Part shown: in pieces, positions 38,761 through 49,541 of the stretch
Layout of the letters: each line of letters begins with the position of its first letter
Position numbering within the stretch: the first letter of the stretch is position 1
NCBI RefSeq assembly: GCF_027023865.1
Contig: NZ_JALVUC010000014.1
Span: forward strand, 32,778 to 96,777
Source of the DNA: Thermococcus sp.
GTDB lineage: Archaea; Methanobacteriota_B; Thermococci; Thermococcales; Thermococcaceae
Direction of reading: 5' to 3'
DNA length: 64,000 bases
Translations under genes and position numbers: made by a program
The notes under the pieces: generated by a model
Told to the model about the DNA's origin: nothing
Databases searched by the model: none
What the model saw: only the letters and a program-made list of their open reading frames with translations

Positions 38761-38885
38761 TCTTCTCACCCCATGAGATTGACATCAGTTTTACAACCTA
38801 TCGCCACTTTCGGAGGTCCGTTTATAAGCTTTTCTGGGGAGCAAAAAGATTTTAAACTTGCCCCCTTACTCCCCTTGGTGGTGTT

Positions 38886-39773
38886 ATGGGGGCCGTTGAA
38901 GCTTTCACGAAGGCATTCTCGATAATCCGTGAAAACAAAAAACTCTACCTTCTTGCGCTAACCCTTGCGCTCATACTCGCACCCATTGGAGCGTACACCC
39001 TGCCGGGGAAGGCTCTCCCGAAGGGCAATGTAACGACAACTCACAGTGGGAACGTGATAGTTGAGGAATACGGAAGTTCAATGGGAAACGGCAATGGACT
39101 CCTCACCGGTCTCCTTGAGAAGTTTGCCCTCTACAGTGCGATAACCCTCCTACTCGGCTCGATATTTGAGTACGGCGTTGTTAAGGGGGCACTTCTCCAC
39201 ATCGAGGGGCAACAGGTGAGGTTCTCTGAACTGCTTGGAAAAGGCCTCAAAAAGTCTCCTGCGGTCATTACCATAAACATCCTCTACATATTCATAGGGC
39301 TTGCAATACTCTCAGTTGGCCTCATACCCATGGGTGTCGGTATTGTAACCCTACCCAGCGGCGCGATTCTTGTGTTCGTTGGACTCGGGTTGACTCTCCT
39401 AGCCGGAACGTTCGCGGTGGCTTTATCCCTTCTCCCGGTTCCAATGTATGCCGATGAAGAAAACTTCGGCGCAGCGCTTAAGGCCATGAGTATGAGTCTG
39501 AGAAACGTTCTAACAACGGTCGGCTTTGGATTCCTCGTAATGGTGGCGGTGTTGGGAATAGCGGCCATCTCCGGACCGATAGCGTTCCTAACCACCACCT
39601 TCTTACAGGGGAAAACGGGGGAGTATGTTTCAGTACTCCTGCAGGCCCCGTTCACTGCCCTTCTCTACGAGTTTCTGTGGGTTGCCGGGGTTGCGTTCTA
39701 CAGGGAACTCAAGAAAAAGAAGGAGCTTAAAAAGGTGGATGAGGAGTTGGCCGAGCTTGGGATAGACTTTTAA
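38886..39773 (+). CDS. Multi-pass membrane protein of unknown function
   Basis: A 295-residue protein with about six membrane helices. It opens with a cytoplasmic amphipathic helix (AVEAFTKAFSIIRENKKLYL), as in archaeal DUF7847-like proteins. A glycine/asparagine-rich external loop (VTTTHSGNVIVEEYGSSMGN) follows the first helix; the C-terminus is charged (ELKKKKELKKVDEELAELG). ATG 38886 follows TTGGTGGTGTT. Its 3' end lies 4 nt from the convergent pyrG stop. Confidence 0.75.
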   Translation: MGAVEAFTKAFSIIRENKKLYLLALTLALILAPIGAYTLPGKALPKGNVTTTHSGNVIVEEYGSSMGNGNGLLTGLLEKFALYSAITLLLGSIFEYGVVKGALLHIEGQQVRFSELLGKGLKKSPAVITINILYIFIGLAILSVGLIPMGVGIVTLPSGAILVFVGLGLTLLAGTFAVALSLLPVPMYADEENFGAALKAMSMSLRNVLTTVGFGFLVMVAVLGIAAISGPIAFLTTTFLQGKTGEYVSVLLQAPFTALLYEFLWVAGVAFYRELKKKKELKKVDEELAELGIDF

Positions 39774-39777
39774 CACC

Positions 39778-41424
<1,647 letters not shown>

Positions 41425-41469
41425 TTAAAAGCTTTGTTAGGGGATTTGAGGATAGAAAAGCAAAGACCT

Positions 41470-41850
41470 CTACTCGTCCAGTTCGACACCCTCACCGTCT
41501 TCTTCTTCGGTTAGCTCACGGATCTCGTAGACCTTGAGGGGAACCTTCTTCAGGGCCTTTCCTATGACAGCTTTGGCGATTCTCTCGGCGTGCTCTATCG
41601 TCTGGGCGTTGTAAACTTTTATGGTCAAATACATGCCCACTAGCCCGACCGAACCTATTACAAAGGCGCTCTCAAAGTGAGCGCCGCAGACAGGGCACTG
41701 GGAGTAGCCTATTTCAACCCTCACAAAGTCAAGTTTCTCCTTGTTGAGCGCCTTTGCGACCTTGGAAACGGCGACGTTTATGGCGTCCTCGCTCGTTTCG
41801 ACGTCCCTAACGATTATCGGTGCTTCCAAAACGACGACGTAATCCCCCAT
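41470..41850 (-). CDS. DUF555 family protein
   Basis: Small conserved archaeal protein of 126 residues starting MGDYVVVLEAPIIVRDVET. A CPVCG near 65 sits in an alpha/beta fold; the C-terminus is acidic (TEEEDGEGVELDE). ATG 41850 follows GAGGTGAGAAAG. It is the second gene of a pair with DUF357, 10 nt apart. Function unknown. Confidence 0.88.
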   Translation of the reverse strand: MGDYVVVLEAPIIVRDVETSEDAINVAVSKVAKALNKEKLDFVRVEIGYSQCPVCGAHFESAFVIGSVGLVGMYLTIKVYNAQTIEHAERIAKAVIGKALKKVPLKVYEIRELTEEEDGEGVELDE

Positions 41851-41860
41851 CTTTCTCACC

Positions 41861-42148
41861 TCAACCGAAGGCGAATAGCCTGTCATTCTCTCCCCTGAAT
41901 ACTCCGAGCCTTACACCCGCATCTATGAAGCCATGGGCGTAGTTCAGCGCCGCGAAGGCTGTGACGTAGTCCCCCTTCTCGTAGTAGTACTGTGCATCTT
42001 CAAAATAGCTCTTTGCCATCGTTAAAAAATCGCGGGCAACAACGTGCAAAAGACTTTTCTCGTGAACGGCGATTTCGAGGGTTTTAAGGGCTTCTCCGGT
42101 GATTCTAAAGTATCTCTGGAGCTTTTCCTTGGTTATCTCTCGCTCCAC
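41861..42148 (-). CDS. DUF357 family protein
   Basis: 95-residue all-helical protein; the stretch FLTMAKSYFEDAQYYYEKGD followed by FAALNYAHGFIDAG is the DUF357 hallmark, a TPR-like helical pair. It starts at GTG 42148. A TATA element (AAGGTTTATAAGAG on the minus strand) lies about 40 nt upstream. It probably works with its DUF555 partner. Confidence 0.88.
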   Translation of the reverse strand: MEREITKEKLQRYFRITGEALKTLEIAVHEKSLLHVVARDFLTMAKSYFEDAQYYYEKGDYVTAFAALNYAHGFIDAGVRLGVFRGENDRLFAFG

Positions 42149-42301
42149 CGGTCTCGCCTCGGCCTTCGTTGGGATGCCCTCTTATAAACCTTATCCCACT
42201 CGGCATTCCTCATGAGGTTCAGACTTCACCCTGTTCCAGTTGGTAAATTTATAAGTGACCGCTCCATGGGGATCAGAGGTACATGCCTCCGGCTCTGCAC
42301 A

Positions 42302-42336
42302 TTCCCGGGCAAAGGTTTATAAAACGTCCCCGGGAA
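42302..42336 (+). promoter_or_regulatory. L37Ae operon promoter with inverted repeat centred on the TATA box
   Basis: TTCCCGGG at 42302-42309 is matched exactly by its complement CCCGGGAA at 42329-42336. The TATA box (GGTTTATAAAAC, 42314-42325) lies at the centre of symmetry. The box is about 25 nt before the expected transcript start near 42345, and the gene start is 42381. A second TATA-like stretch (AAATTTATAAG) is at about 42246-42256. The repeat may be a repressor-type operator; a chance palindrome cannot be excluded. Confidence 0.5.
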
Positions 42337-42380
42337 CACTCACCAGTCGTGAAAATCGCTGATAATTAGGGGTGATGCTC

Positions 42381-42641
42381 ATGGGAAGAACCACAAAGGT
42401 CGGTTCCGCTGGGAGATTCGGTCCCAGGTACGGTCTCAAGATAAGGAGAAGGGTCGCGGCCGTTGAGGCCAAGATGAAGCAGAAGCACGTCTGCCCGGTC
42501 TGTGGAAGGAGGGCCGTCAGGAGGATAAGCACCGGCATATGGCAGTGCCAGAAGTGCGGGGCAACCTTTGCCGGCGGTGCCTACCTGCCGACCACTCCCG
42601 CTGGAAAAGTCGCCAAGCGCGTTACGGCCTCCAAGGCCTGA
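42381..42641 (+). CDS. rpl37ae: 50S ribosomal protein L37Ae
   Basis: Zinc-ribbon ribosomal protein: [20 protein letters not shown], then CPVCG and CQKCG. The 86-residue length is normal. ATG 42381 is chosen because GGGGTGATGCTC precedes it; GTG 42372 lies within the binding site. It is first in a string of genes for translation and RNA processing running to about 45.8 kb. Confidence 0.97.
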   Translation: MGRTTKVGSAGRFGPRYGLKIRRRVAAVEAKMKQKHVCPVCGRRAVRRISTGIWQCQKCGATFAGGAYLPTTPAGKVAKRVTASKA

Positions 42642-42667
42642 TCCCCTCATTCTTATGGGTGGTAACC

Positions 42668-42817
42668 ATGGTTCTGGCCGTTTATCGCTGTGCAAAGTGT
42701 GGAAGGGAGGTCGAACTCGACCTTGAGAATACAAGGGAAGTTCGCTGCCCCTACTGCGGCAGCAAGATACTCTACAAGCCCAGGCCAAGGGTGGCCAGGC
42801 GCGTTAAGGCCATCTGA
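42668..42817 (+). CDS. rpoP: DNA-directed RNA polymerase subunit P (Rpo12)
   Basis: 49-residue zinc-binding polymerase subunit. MVLAVYRCAKCGREVELD and RCPYCGSKILYKPRP give the four zinc cysteines. ATG 42668 is used; a longer opening upstream overlaps rpl37ae and is out of family. The upstream site is TGGGTGGTAACC. It sits between L37Ae and the Brix gene, as in other Thermococcales. Confidence 0.96.
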   Translation: MVLAVYRCAKCGREVELDLENTREVRCPYCGSKILYKPRPRVARRVKAI

Positions 42818-42870
42818 TTCTTTCATTTCGAAAGCTTTTTAGCAATCAATGCGGGTTTTGAGTGAGGGCT

Positions 42871-43503
42871 ATGATGCTGATAACGACATCCCATCGACCT
42901 ACGCGGAGGACGCGGAGCTTCGGCCACGACCTGGAGAAGGTCTTTCCTGGCTCCCTTTATCTTACAAGGGGAAAGAAAACACTCCAGGATTTGCTCGTAG
43001 AAGCCTACGACAGGAACTACGAGAGGCTTTTGATAGTCAACGTCTGGAAGGGAAACCCACTCAAGATGACCTTCATAAAAGTTGACCCAGATGACTGGGG
43101 ATACCTCGGCCACCTTTACCTCCACGGCATAAAGCTTCAGCGCGAGATGGGGTATCGTGACATTCGTCCCATCCGCGAAGAAATGCCCTTCGTTGTCACC
43201 ACTGCCAAGCGTGTCGGACCCGACCACGTTGCCTTCGCTCAGGCCTTTGCCGAACTCACGGGTGGGATCTTCGTTCCGAGACGGGAGCGCTCCCTCTTCG
43301 GAATAGCCGAGAGGTACAACACCAATGTTCTCGGCGTTATCGAGAGACACCCGCGCGGGATGGCGGTCAACTTCTACCGCTTCGACGTTGATAGGGAGAA
43401 CCAGATCGGCCCACTCATCAGCATCAAGATATGGATAATGGAGGACGGCCGGAGATGGGACTACAAGGAAACGACCGCAAAGGCTGGCCGATCAAGGGAG
43501 TGA
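42871..43503 (+). CDS. Brix domain ribosome-biogenesis protein
   Basis: Archaeal homologue of eukaryotic Imp4/Rpf-type rRNA-processing factors. MMLITTSHRPTRRTRSFGHDL and LLIVNVWKGNPLKM and the IGPLISIKIWIMEDGRRW stretch fit the Brix fold. ATG 42871 follows GAGTGAGGGCT; ATG 42874 is adjacent. The stop overlaps the pcc1 start (GTGA). Confidence 0.9.
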   Translation: MMLITTSHRPTRRTRSFGHDLEKVFPGSLYLTRGKKTLQDLLVEAYDRNYERLLIVNVWKGNPLKMTFIKVDPDDWGYLGHLYLHGIKLQREMGYRDIRPIREEMPFVVTTAKRVGPDHVAFAQAFAELTGGIFVPRRERSLFGIAERYNTNVLGVIERHPRGMAVNFYRFDVDRENQIGPLISIKIWIMEDGRRWDYKETTAKAGRSRE

Positions 43504-43724
43504 TTGAGCTTTCTTTTCCCGACGAGAGGACGGCTAGAATCGTCTACGAGAGCGTTCTCTACGAACATGAGAGTGTGCCCTACAGGAGGAGCAGAATCGA
43601 ATTCCTCAGAGACGGAAGGAAGGTAATAATTCGCTTTCTCGCTCATGACAACTCCGCTTTAAGGGGAACCCTAAACTCGTACCTCCGGTGGATCAAGGTG
43701 GCCATGGATTCTCTCGAAGTCTAA
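43500..43724 (+). CDS. KEOPS complex subunit Pcc1
   Basis: Dimerisation subunit of the complex that makes t6A in tRNA. LSFPDERTARIVYESVLYEH and a C-terminal ALRGTLNSYLRWIKVAMDSL are the Pcc1 pattern. With the GTG at 43500, which overlaps the Brix stop, it is 74 residues, slightly short; the ribosome-binding site is weak, so an upstream start inside the Brix gene is possible. Kae1, Bud32 and Cgi121 are not in the window. Confidence 0.88.
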   Translation: MIELSFPDERTARIVYESVLYEHESVPYRRSRIEFLRDGRKVIIRFLAHDNSALRGTLNSYLRWIKVAMDSLEV

Positions 43725-43791
43725 GCCAGCCGAAACTATTTAAAGTCCGCCCCTTAGTCTAACCCGGCATTACGATTACGGAGGTGTTGAG

Positions 43792-44145
43792 ATGCAAAAC
43801 ATTCCGCCACAGGTTCAGGCCATGCTCGGTCAGCTTGAGAGCTACCAGCAGCAGCTCCAGCTCGTTGTTCAACAGAAGCAGAAAGTTCAGCTCGAGCTTA
43901 CTGAGGCAAAGAAAGCTTTGGAGGAGATTGAGAAGGTTGAGTATGGGACGACCATCTACAAGACCGTGGGGACGCTCATCGTCAAGACCGACAAGGCTAA
44001 AGCGGTCGAGGAGCTTAAAGAGAAGGTTGAAACGCTGGAGGTCCGCCTTGGTGCCCTTGAGAGGCAGGAAAAGAAGCTCAACGACAAGCTCAAGGAACTC
44101 ACCGCCCAGATCCAGGGCGTCTTAAGGCCGCCCACGGCGGGCTGA
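43792..44145 (+). CDS. pfdB: Prefoldin beta subunit
   Basis: Subunit of the hexameric co-chaperone that holds unfolded proteins. 117 residues with two coiled coils (QLESYQQQLQLVVQQKQKVQ and the C-terminal LEVRLGALERQEKKLNDKL) around a beta-hairpin (VEYGTTIYKTVGTLIVKTD), ending QGVLRPPTAG. ATG 43792 follows GGAGGTGTTGAG. A TATA-like CTATTTAAAG lies near 43736-43745. Confidence 0.96.
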   Translation: MQNIPPQVQAMLGQLESYQQQLQLVVQQKQKVQLELTEAKKALEEIEKVEYGTTIYKTVGTLIVKTDKAKAVEELKEKVETLEVRLGALERQEKKLNDKLKELTAQIQGVLRPPTAG

Positions 44146-44184
44146 TTCTCTTTTCTTTAATAACACCTCGCGGAGGATGCAGCG

Positions 44185-44505
44185 ATGAACGGGGGAAGGG
44201 GCGGGAATAGGGTTGTCCACATAGGACTGCCCGAACTGAGCGAGGATCAGCTTGTAGAACTCGGTGGGCTTGCACAGGAGACGGTCTTGAAGGAGGTCTT
44301 TGACGCCCTCAACAGGAGCGATGTTAAAGACATTGAGGTGACGACGAGGATAAACAGGGAGGACATCCTTGACCTTGAGGTTGAGGTCTATCTCGAGGTT
44401 CCGGTCTTCGTCAAGGTCGACGTTGATGAGCTCATCGAGAAGGCCGTTGAGAAGGCTTATGAGACCGTTGAGAGGAAGCTGAGGGAGATCGCAGATGCGG
44501 GGTAA
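44185..44505 (+). CDS. DUF3194 family protein
   Basis: 106-residue archaeal protein. An N-terminal helical part (LPELSEDQLVELGGLAQETV) is followed by strands with alternating acidic and hydrophobic residues (DLEVEVYLEVPVFVKVDVDE) and a C-terminal helix. It starts at ATG 44185 behind GGAGGATGCAGCG. It lies between prefoldin beta and a DHH phosphoesterase, overlapping the latter by 11 nt. Function unknown. Confidence 0.85.
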   Translation: MNGGRGGNRVVHIGLPELSEDQLVELGGLAQETVLKEVFDALNRSDVKDIEVTTRINREDILDLEVEVYLEVPVFVKVDVDELIEKAVEKAYETVERKLREIADAG

Positions 44506-45478
44506 AATCAAGCTCAAGCGTTTTCTCAAGGATGCGGAGGATAAGTCCTTCCTTCTCCTCTGCCACCACAACGCCGATCCCGATTCCCTCGGCTCGGCAA
44601 TAGCCTTCGCCATCTACCTCAAGTCCATCGGTGTTGAGAACGTCAGGATAGGCGTTGCCCAGAGCGTCTCCTCCTACGCGAAGAGGCTTTTGACGCTCTC
44701 TCCAGTTCCAATTGAGAAGGATCCAGAGGTCAAAGAGGACGTCGTGGTGATTTTTGACACCTCTTCCATGGAACAGCTTGAACCGATTGAGATTCCTAGG
44801 GAAAAGACCCTCATATTCATTGACCACCACGTAGAGAAGGAGAACCCAATAAGGGCGGAGGTGGCGGTGGTTGACTCCTCAAGGACTTCAACGGCAGAAA
44901 TCGTCTGGGAGCTTTTCAAGTACTTTGGTTTCTATGATGAGAAGGCTACTAAAGCTCTCTTAGCTGGAATCGTCACCGATACGGCCAGCTTTCGCTTCGC
45001 CAACGCGAAGACCTTTAAAGCGCTCTTTGAGATGCTTGAGCGCTTCCCGCTCCCGATGGGGGAGATTTACCAGCTGGTTGCACCGGTAAGCGATGAGAAC
45101 ATCGATCAGGCGAAGAGGATTGCCCTAATGAAGGCCTGCCAGAGGCTTGAAATCCAGAAGTTTAGGGGTTATGTCATAGCCGTCTCGCGGGTTTCTGCCT
45201 ATGAATCCCTCGCCTGCAAGACCTTCCTCCAGCTCGGTGCCGATGTAGCGGTCGTCGGGAGCGAGAAGAAGGGTGTCAGGATTTCGGCGAGGGCCAAGGA
45301 GGGGCTGGTTAAGAAAGGCCTCCACCTCGGCAGGATCATGGAGAAGGTTGGGCCAATTATTGATGGCTCTGGTGGCGGTCACGCCGGTGCTGCCGGGGCG
45401 AACGGCAAGAAGAACCTGGATGAGGCTGTCAAGCTCATCCTGAAGGAGATTGAGATGGTTTTACGGGAGGTAGGTTAA
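44495..45478 (+). CDS. DHH-family phosphoesterase (NrnA/RecJ-like)
   Basis: Manganese-dependent phosphoesterase, likely cleaving short oligonucleotides or cyclic dinucleotide products. Motifs: CHHNADPDSLGSA (near 25), VIFDTSS, FIDHHVEKENP (DHH), GIVTDTASFRF, and C-terminal DHHA1 GSGGGHAGAAG. At 327 residues it is NrnA-like in size. ATG 44495 overlaps the DUF3194 gene. Confidence 0.9.
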   Translation: MRGKIKLKRFLKDAEDKSFLLLCHHNADPDSLGSAIAFAIYLKSIGVENVRIGVAQSVSSYAKRLLTLSPVPIEKDPEVKEDVVVIFDTSSMEQLEPIEIPREKTLIFIDHHVEKENPIRAEVAVVDSSRTSTAEIVWELFKYFGFYDEKATKALLAGIVTDTASFRFANAKTFKALFEMLERFPLPMGEIYQLVAPVSDENIDQAKRIALMKACQRLEIQKFRGYVIAVSRVSAYESLACKTFLQLGADVAVVGSEKKGVRISARAKEGLVKKGLHLGRIMEKVGPIIDGSGGGHAGAAGANGKKNLDEAVKLILKEIEMVLREVG

Positions 45479-45479
45479 A

Positions 45480-45818
45480 GTGGCAAGGTGCCCGCTCTGC
45501 GGAAAGCCCCTGGACTGGGGCGAGCTTATAGACCAGATGATAGATGCAAAAGGCCCGGAGATGCGTGAGTTGCTCTCTAATAGGGAGCACTTCATGAATG
45601 CCCTCAAAGGGTTCACCTTTAAATGCCCACACTGTGGTGAGGAGTTTTACGGCAGGAACCTTCCTGAGAAAGAGGTTGAGAAGGTGTTCGAGCTTCTCAA
45701 CGAGTTCAAAGGCTCGATAAACTGGGAGAACAGAAAAGTCCGCCTCAGGCTCAACAGCCTTCTGGCACTCGACACCATGCTTGAGAAGTGGGACGAGAAG
45801 GTGAAGGGGAAGCGGTAG
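45480..45818 (+). CDS. Zinc-ribbon hypothetical protein
   Basis: 112 residues. CPLCG at the N-terminus and CPHCG near 50 make a split zinc-binding site around a helical insert (LIDQMIDAKGPEMRELLSN); the rest is helical and charged. GTG 45480 follows GGGAGGTAGGTTAAA, 1 nt after the DHH stop, so it is coupled to it. No known function. Confidence 0.78.
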   Translation: MARCPLCGKPLDWGELIDQMIDAKGPEMRELLSNREHFMNALKGFTFKCPHCGEEFYGRNLPEKEVEKVFELLNEFKGSINWENRKVRLRLNSLLALDTMLEKWDEKVKGKR

Positions 45819-45861
45819 CCTTTTCTACTTTCGTTCCCATCCTCTTCAAGCGGTGGTTCCC

Positions 45862-47046
45862 GTGGAGCGGGTTGAATCCTACCTGTCAAGGGGTGACTAT
45901 AAACGAGCGCTGAAGGCGGCGGATGATATAAGTGAACCCCTCCAAAGGCTCGTTGCCCTAGCAGGGGTAGTAGTGGCGTTCCCGAGGGATGAGGTTCTTT
46001 CCCGAATGTTTGAAACCTTAAACTCAATCAGAGGGAGACCGGAAAAAGCCGTAGCTTACTCTGTTATCGGCCGGGCGCTCTACTCCCTCGACCATGACAG
46101 GGAAGCGGAGGGGTACTTTGAGAGAGCGCTTGAAACGGCTCAGTCACTGGGGTCTCCGAGGGTTAAGGGAGAGGTCTTGGCGGCGATAGCAAGGAACCTT
46201 GTCCTCTCCGATAGGTATAGTGATGCCTTCGAGCTCTTCAACCGCTCGATTGAACTCCTTCAAACCTCGAGGGGGCTTTCCTCCTATGCAATGGAGGCCC
46301 TGATCAAGGTGGCGAGGCTCGTCGAGAGGAGCGCGGACGAGATACCGAACGAGCTGGCACTGGAGCTCTACAGGCTCGCACGTGACATTTACTCCTCCAT
46401 CTTCTTAAACCTTCAAGCAAAGCATCTCGAAAACAAGATAAATCTCGTCGAGAATGTTCTGAAGCGCGGGAAGCCGATCGTTGAGGGGTTGATATGGACG
46501 GGAGGGGTGGGGCTCGCTATTGAAATGGCCCGTTTCCTCCCTCTGCAAGAGAGGGCGGTCGTCATGCTCGATCTTTCCTACTGGTTCCACCTCCACAAGC
46601 AACCCAATTTAGGAAGGAGGGTTTTCGACGACGCCCTTGAGATAATCTTGGTCGGGAAGTTCAAACCTAGGGACGGTGAGATAGCGGGAATAGCGAGGCG
46701 CTTCCTCCGCATTGGGGTTCTTGAGGAGCCGCTGACTTTAGCCGGTATAATAGAGGATGGACACCTCGCCTCTAAGCTTCTCGGTGATGTGGCACTTGCC
46801 TACGCCTGCAGGGGAGAAACCGGAAGGGCCCGCTCGATAGCCGAAGGAATAATGGACGAAAGCGTTAAGAACCGCGTTTTAGAGATGCTGGAGGGTGAGA
46901 GTCATGTGGGACACGAGCAAGGATTACCGCTTACTGGTGGCGGAGAAGAGCGTGGAGCTGTTCCTGAAGACGGTGGAGCACGCGAAGTTCAAAGGGAAGT
47001 GGGACAAGAAGGGGGCGCAGAGACTGGCGAAGGAGATGATTCCTGA
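45862..47046 (+). CDS. TPR-like helical-repeat protein, overlong 3' overlap
   Basis: An all-helical protein with repeat units ([60 protein letters not shown]). It resembles the gene at 27130. GTG 45862 follows GCGGTGGTTCCC. The last about 48 residues (from [13 protein letters not shown]) are rich in Gly and Glu and are read from inside the next gene in another frame. The overlap of 143 nt is unusual here, so an earlier stop was probably lost. Confidence 0.7.
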   Translation: MERVESYLSRGDYKRALKAADDISEPLQRLVALAGVVVAFPRDEVLSRMFETLNSIRGRPEKAVAYSVIGRALYSLDHDREAEGYFERALETAQSLGSPRVKGEVLAAIARNLVLSDRYSDAFELFNRSIELLQTSRGLSSYAMEALIKVARLVERSADEIPNELALELYRLARDIYSSIFLNLQAKHLENKINLVENVLKRGKPIVEGLIWTGGVGLAIEMARFLPLQERAVVMLDLSYWFHLHKQPNLGRRVFDDALEIILVGKFKPRDGEIAGIARRFLRIGVLEEPLTLAGIIEDGHLASKLLGDVALAYACRGETGRARSIAEGIMDESVKNRVLEMLEGESHVGHEQGLPLTGGGEERGAVPEDGGAREVQREVGQEGGAETGEGDDS

Positions 47047-47629
47047 GATACAGGCGGTGAGGTACACCTACGTTGACCCGAAGGAGCTGATTGATACTCC
47101 TCAGATGAAAGCTTTGAAGGAGAAGGCCAGAGGCATAATCGAGGCACTCGGCGGAGAAGATTGGAATCACACGTTCCTCAGCCTGGCAGACAAGAACGAG
47201 CGCGAGAAGGTCGAGGAGGCAATTGCCAAGGTTCACTTTTTCCTCAACACGATACTCGGTCTCGAGGGGCGCTTAGCCTTAGGCAAGATAAACGACCCGG
47301 TCATAGCGGTAGACATCAAGGTCGGCGAGGTTATGAGCGTCGCTAAGCACCCGAACGCCGACAGACTTCTGGTTACTAACGTTAACATCGGTGATAGAGC
47401 TATAACTGTGGTAACCAACGACCTGACGATGAAGGAGGGCAACCGCGTTGCCGTTGCACTTCTCCCGCCCGCGAACTTCCGCGGGATAGTAAGCGAGGGC
47501 ATGTTCCTTGGTGCCGGCGAAGGAGTCCTCAAGGACGTCAAGGGAGAAATCGGCGGCCTGCCGAAGGGGGTTCCGCTTGAGGCCTTCAACGAGACAAGGA
47601 ACTTTGTGGAGGCGTTTCTGAAGGGGTGA
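46904..47629 (+). CDS. tRNA-binding (EMAP/CsaA-like) domain protein
   Basis: 241 residues. The N-terminal about 120 are helical ([20 protein letters not shown]); the C-terminal half is an OB-fold tRNA-binding domain: [20 protein letters not shown], then [20 protein letters not shown], and SEGMFLGAG. Similar proteins bind tRNA or export chaperone substrates; this one is not a synthetase. ATG 46904 follows GAGGGTGAGAGTC. Confidence 0.88.
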   Translation: MWDTSKDYRLLVAEKSVELFLKTVEHAKFKGKWDKKGAQRLAKEMIPEIQAVRYTYVDPKELIDTPQMKALKEKARGIIEALGGEDWNHTFLSLADKNEREKVEEAIAKVHFFLNTILGLEGRLALGKINDPVIAVDIKVGEVMSVAKHPNADRLLVTNVNIGDRAITVVTNDLTMKEGNRVAVALLPPANFRGIVSEGMFLGAGEGVLKDVKGEIGGLPKGVPLEAFNETRNFVEAFLKG

Positions 47630-47718
47630 TTTTTTTGCCTTTTTGTATAAATGTAGCTCTTGGTGCATTAAATTACTTTCCCTTCTTTTGACTCGTTCTC
47701 AGTGGAAAATCGGACTCC

Positions 47719-47812
47719 GAATAAAATTATACCTGAAAAAAAAAGGAAAGAAATTTTACTAATAGTACAAGGAAATACTTATATAGGATAACGTGCATTG
47801 AATTATGAAAAC
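47719..47812 (+). promoter_or_regulatory. Promoter segment, copy A of a duplicated element
   Basis: About 93 nt of AT-rich sequence with a TATA core (AATACTTATATAGGATAA, about 47774-47791) before the secreted-protein gene. By eye about 80 of 93 aligned positions match copy B at 50083-50175, including an A-rich run, TTTACT, TATATNGGATAA and GTGCATTGANTTATGAAAAC. The downstream coding sequences are unrelated, so the shared part is the control region alone. Confidence 0.7.
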
Positions 47813-47821
47813 TCCTCGGAG

Positions 47822-48905
47822 GTGGAGCACCTGAAGTGGAGGTCTCTCTTGGCAGTTCTCATCGGGCTGCTGATGGTTGGAGTGACTGCTGGAAGTGCCT
47901 ATGCTATGGTACAAAAGCCCATCCATCCAATTCTGCCATCCCAACCTCTAACAAAAGCTTTCACAGGTCCCAACGCACAAATTCAAGCCCGTGCTTTTCT
48001 TAAGAGACTACCGGTAACACTTACTTTAAACTTCAACACCATGAATGACATAACTTTCATCGGGGTAGCCCTGAGACCGGTAAGTAATGGAGTGTACATT
48101 CCGGCGTATTACATAGTTCAAGGGGCAAAGCCTGGGGAATATTCTCTCCTTCAGAGAAAGTTTACAGAATTTGCAGAGAGCCAATTTTAGGGCCCAAGTT
48201 TCGAACATCAAGATTGCTTCGAGTATCCAACCCAACGTAAACTGGAACTACGCGGGGAGTATTGACTGGGTAACCTCTACCGCTTCCCATCTCGGACAGG
48301 AGGGGTATCTTGAATTTAAGGGATTTTATTATTACTACATAATTGACGAAAACATCATTGAGTACTATGCCAAGAATTATGTCATGGGGGATATGTCATC
48401 TTCAGCAGTTGCAGTTAAGGATCTTGACCTCCATGTAAGCCGTGGCCACACTCATGAAGTAATAGATGACTTCCTTCCAAAGGGGCACATTGGTCCGACT
48501 ACAAGTTATTATGAATCCCAAACAGTAGAATTCAGCCCAACTGAAGCTGCTAAGATCAGTGCCAGTGCAGGTTATTCCGTAAATACAAACGATGATTACT
48601 ACTTTAGGGTTGATACCCACACTGCGGATCCCAACAGCTACGTGGATTTCCATGCATATGACTTCAAGAAAAAAGTTAGCTGGTGGTTTGACTCTCCTGC
48701 TTGGGGTCGTTCTTTCTACATGGAGACAGCCACTACCATGAAAACCACATCAACGGCTACCACTACGTATTTTGGGGTTTTCAAATATAATGTAAATGGA
48801 GAGTTCTATTTCAACACCCCCAGCGGTGCAGTGATAACAGAATCTCCCGAAGACATAGACATTTCGGTATTTGTCTACCCACCTCATACTGTGTTTCACA
48901 GTTGA
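47822..48905 (+). pseudogene. Secreted protein, frameshifted (signal peptide plus about 330 residues)
   Basis: A signal peptide (LKWRSLLAVLIGLLMVGVTA) follows GGAGGTGGAGCAC. By analogy with the gene at 63591 the start is probably the CTG at 47831; GTG 47822 also fits. The first frame ends at 48190; a second frame continues from about 48150 to 48905 without a ribosome-binding site. Together they make a tyrosine- and serine/threonine-rich secreted protein (FKGFYYYYIIDENIIEYY; TATTMKTTSTATTT), with no known domain. The frame changes somewhere in 48145-48190. Confidence 0.7.
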
Positions 48906-49000
48906 TATACTGATGTCCATATCTTTTTCTTTTTTGAAGTCAATTCCAAGTTGAAGTTTTAAAGATCAGTTCCTATATCGAAAAGGAGGGGGGCCACTAA

Positions 49001-49508
49001 ATGAAAAGAAATCATAGAGTTGTTTTTATATTTCTTTTATCTTTTCTGTTGGTGTTAGGAATGTTGACATGGATTAGAGAGCATGCTAATAGAAGCCCTT
49101 CTCCTGATTCCCTGAGACTGGCTCCCGGCACTGCATTAGACATGCTCTACGATGCAAAGCTGGGCAATTCTCCCTTAAGCCCCAGCTCACATACTGGATC
49201 GATGGTAAAACCTGCAGGAAACTTTCTCCTGACTGCCGGGTACTGCGCGTGGAATTCATAGTGGGAGTGGGAACAGGACGTACCTGGCATTCTTTGATTT
49301 CCAGAACAAGACCTTGGATCTGGTTCCGACCAACGAAACAGCCGTTGGGGAGTACATCAAATTCTTCAACGAGCACGGCGGGAGAGTCTTTGCCTGCAAC
49401 TCGACGGTAAAGTCCACGATAAAGACATCGTTCGGGGAGAACGTTACTGTGCGTGAGCTGAACGGCACGTGCGTGGTTCCTACCATCGTGGAGACTGGCA
49501 AAGAGTAA
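49001..49508 (+). pseudogene. Small membrane-anchored protein, frameshifted
   Basis: Starts at ATG 49001 behind an excellent GGAGGGGGGCC site, with an N-terminal anchor (VVFIFLLSFLLVLGMLTWI). The first frame stops at 49261 with an unconvincing tail. A different frame from about 49233 gives SGSGNRTYLAFFDFQNKTLD and a Cys- and sequon-containing part (FACNSTVKSTIKTSFGEN) to 49508. The first frame then appears to resume (VKYLTVWGNYIAGEKEAF, near 49505-49560). Two compensating shifts are likely. No family is recognised. Confidence 0.6.
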
Positions 49509-49541
49509 AGTATCTGACGGTCTGGGGGAATTACATTGCCG

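Noticed and set aside
42283..42369. 28-codon open frame (starts MPPALHIPGQRF) upstream of L37Ae, with an AGAGGTAC before its ATG
   Set aside because: It runs through the main TATA box and inverted repeat of the L37Ae promoter and has no natural-looking composition; more likely non-coding.
47805..47834. Short frame MKTPRRWST overlapping the start of the secreted gene, matched by a short frame at 50169 in copy B
   Set aside because: The ATG is part of the conserved promoter block, but the peptides differ and no ribosome-binding site precedes them; probably the transcript start region.
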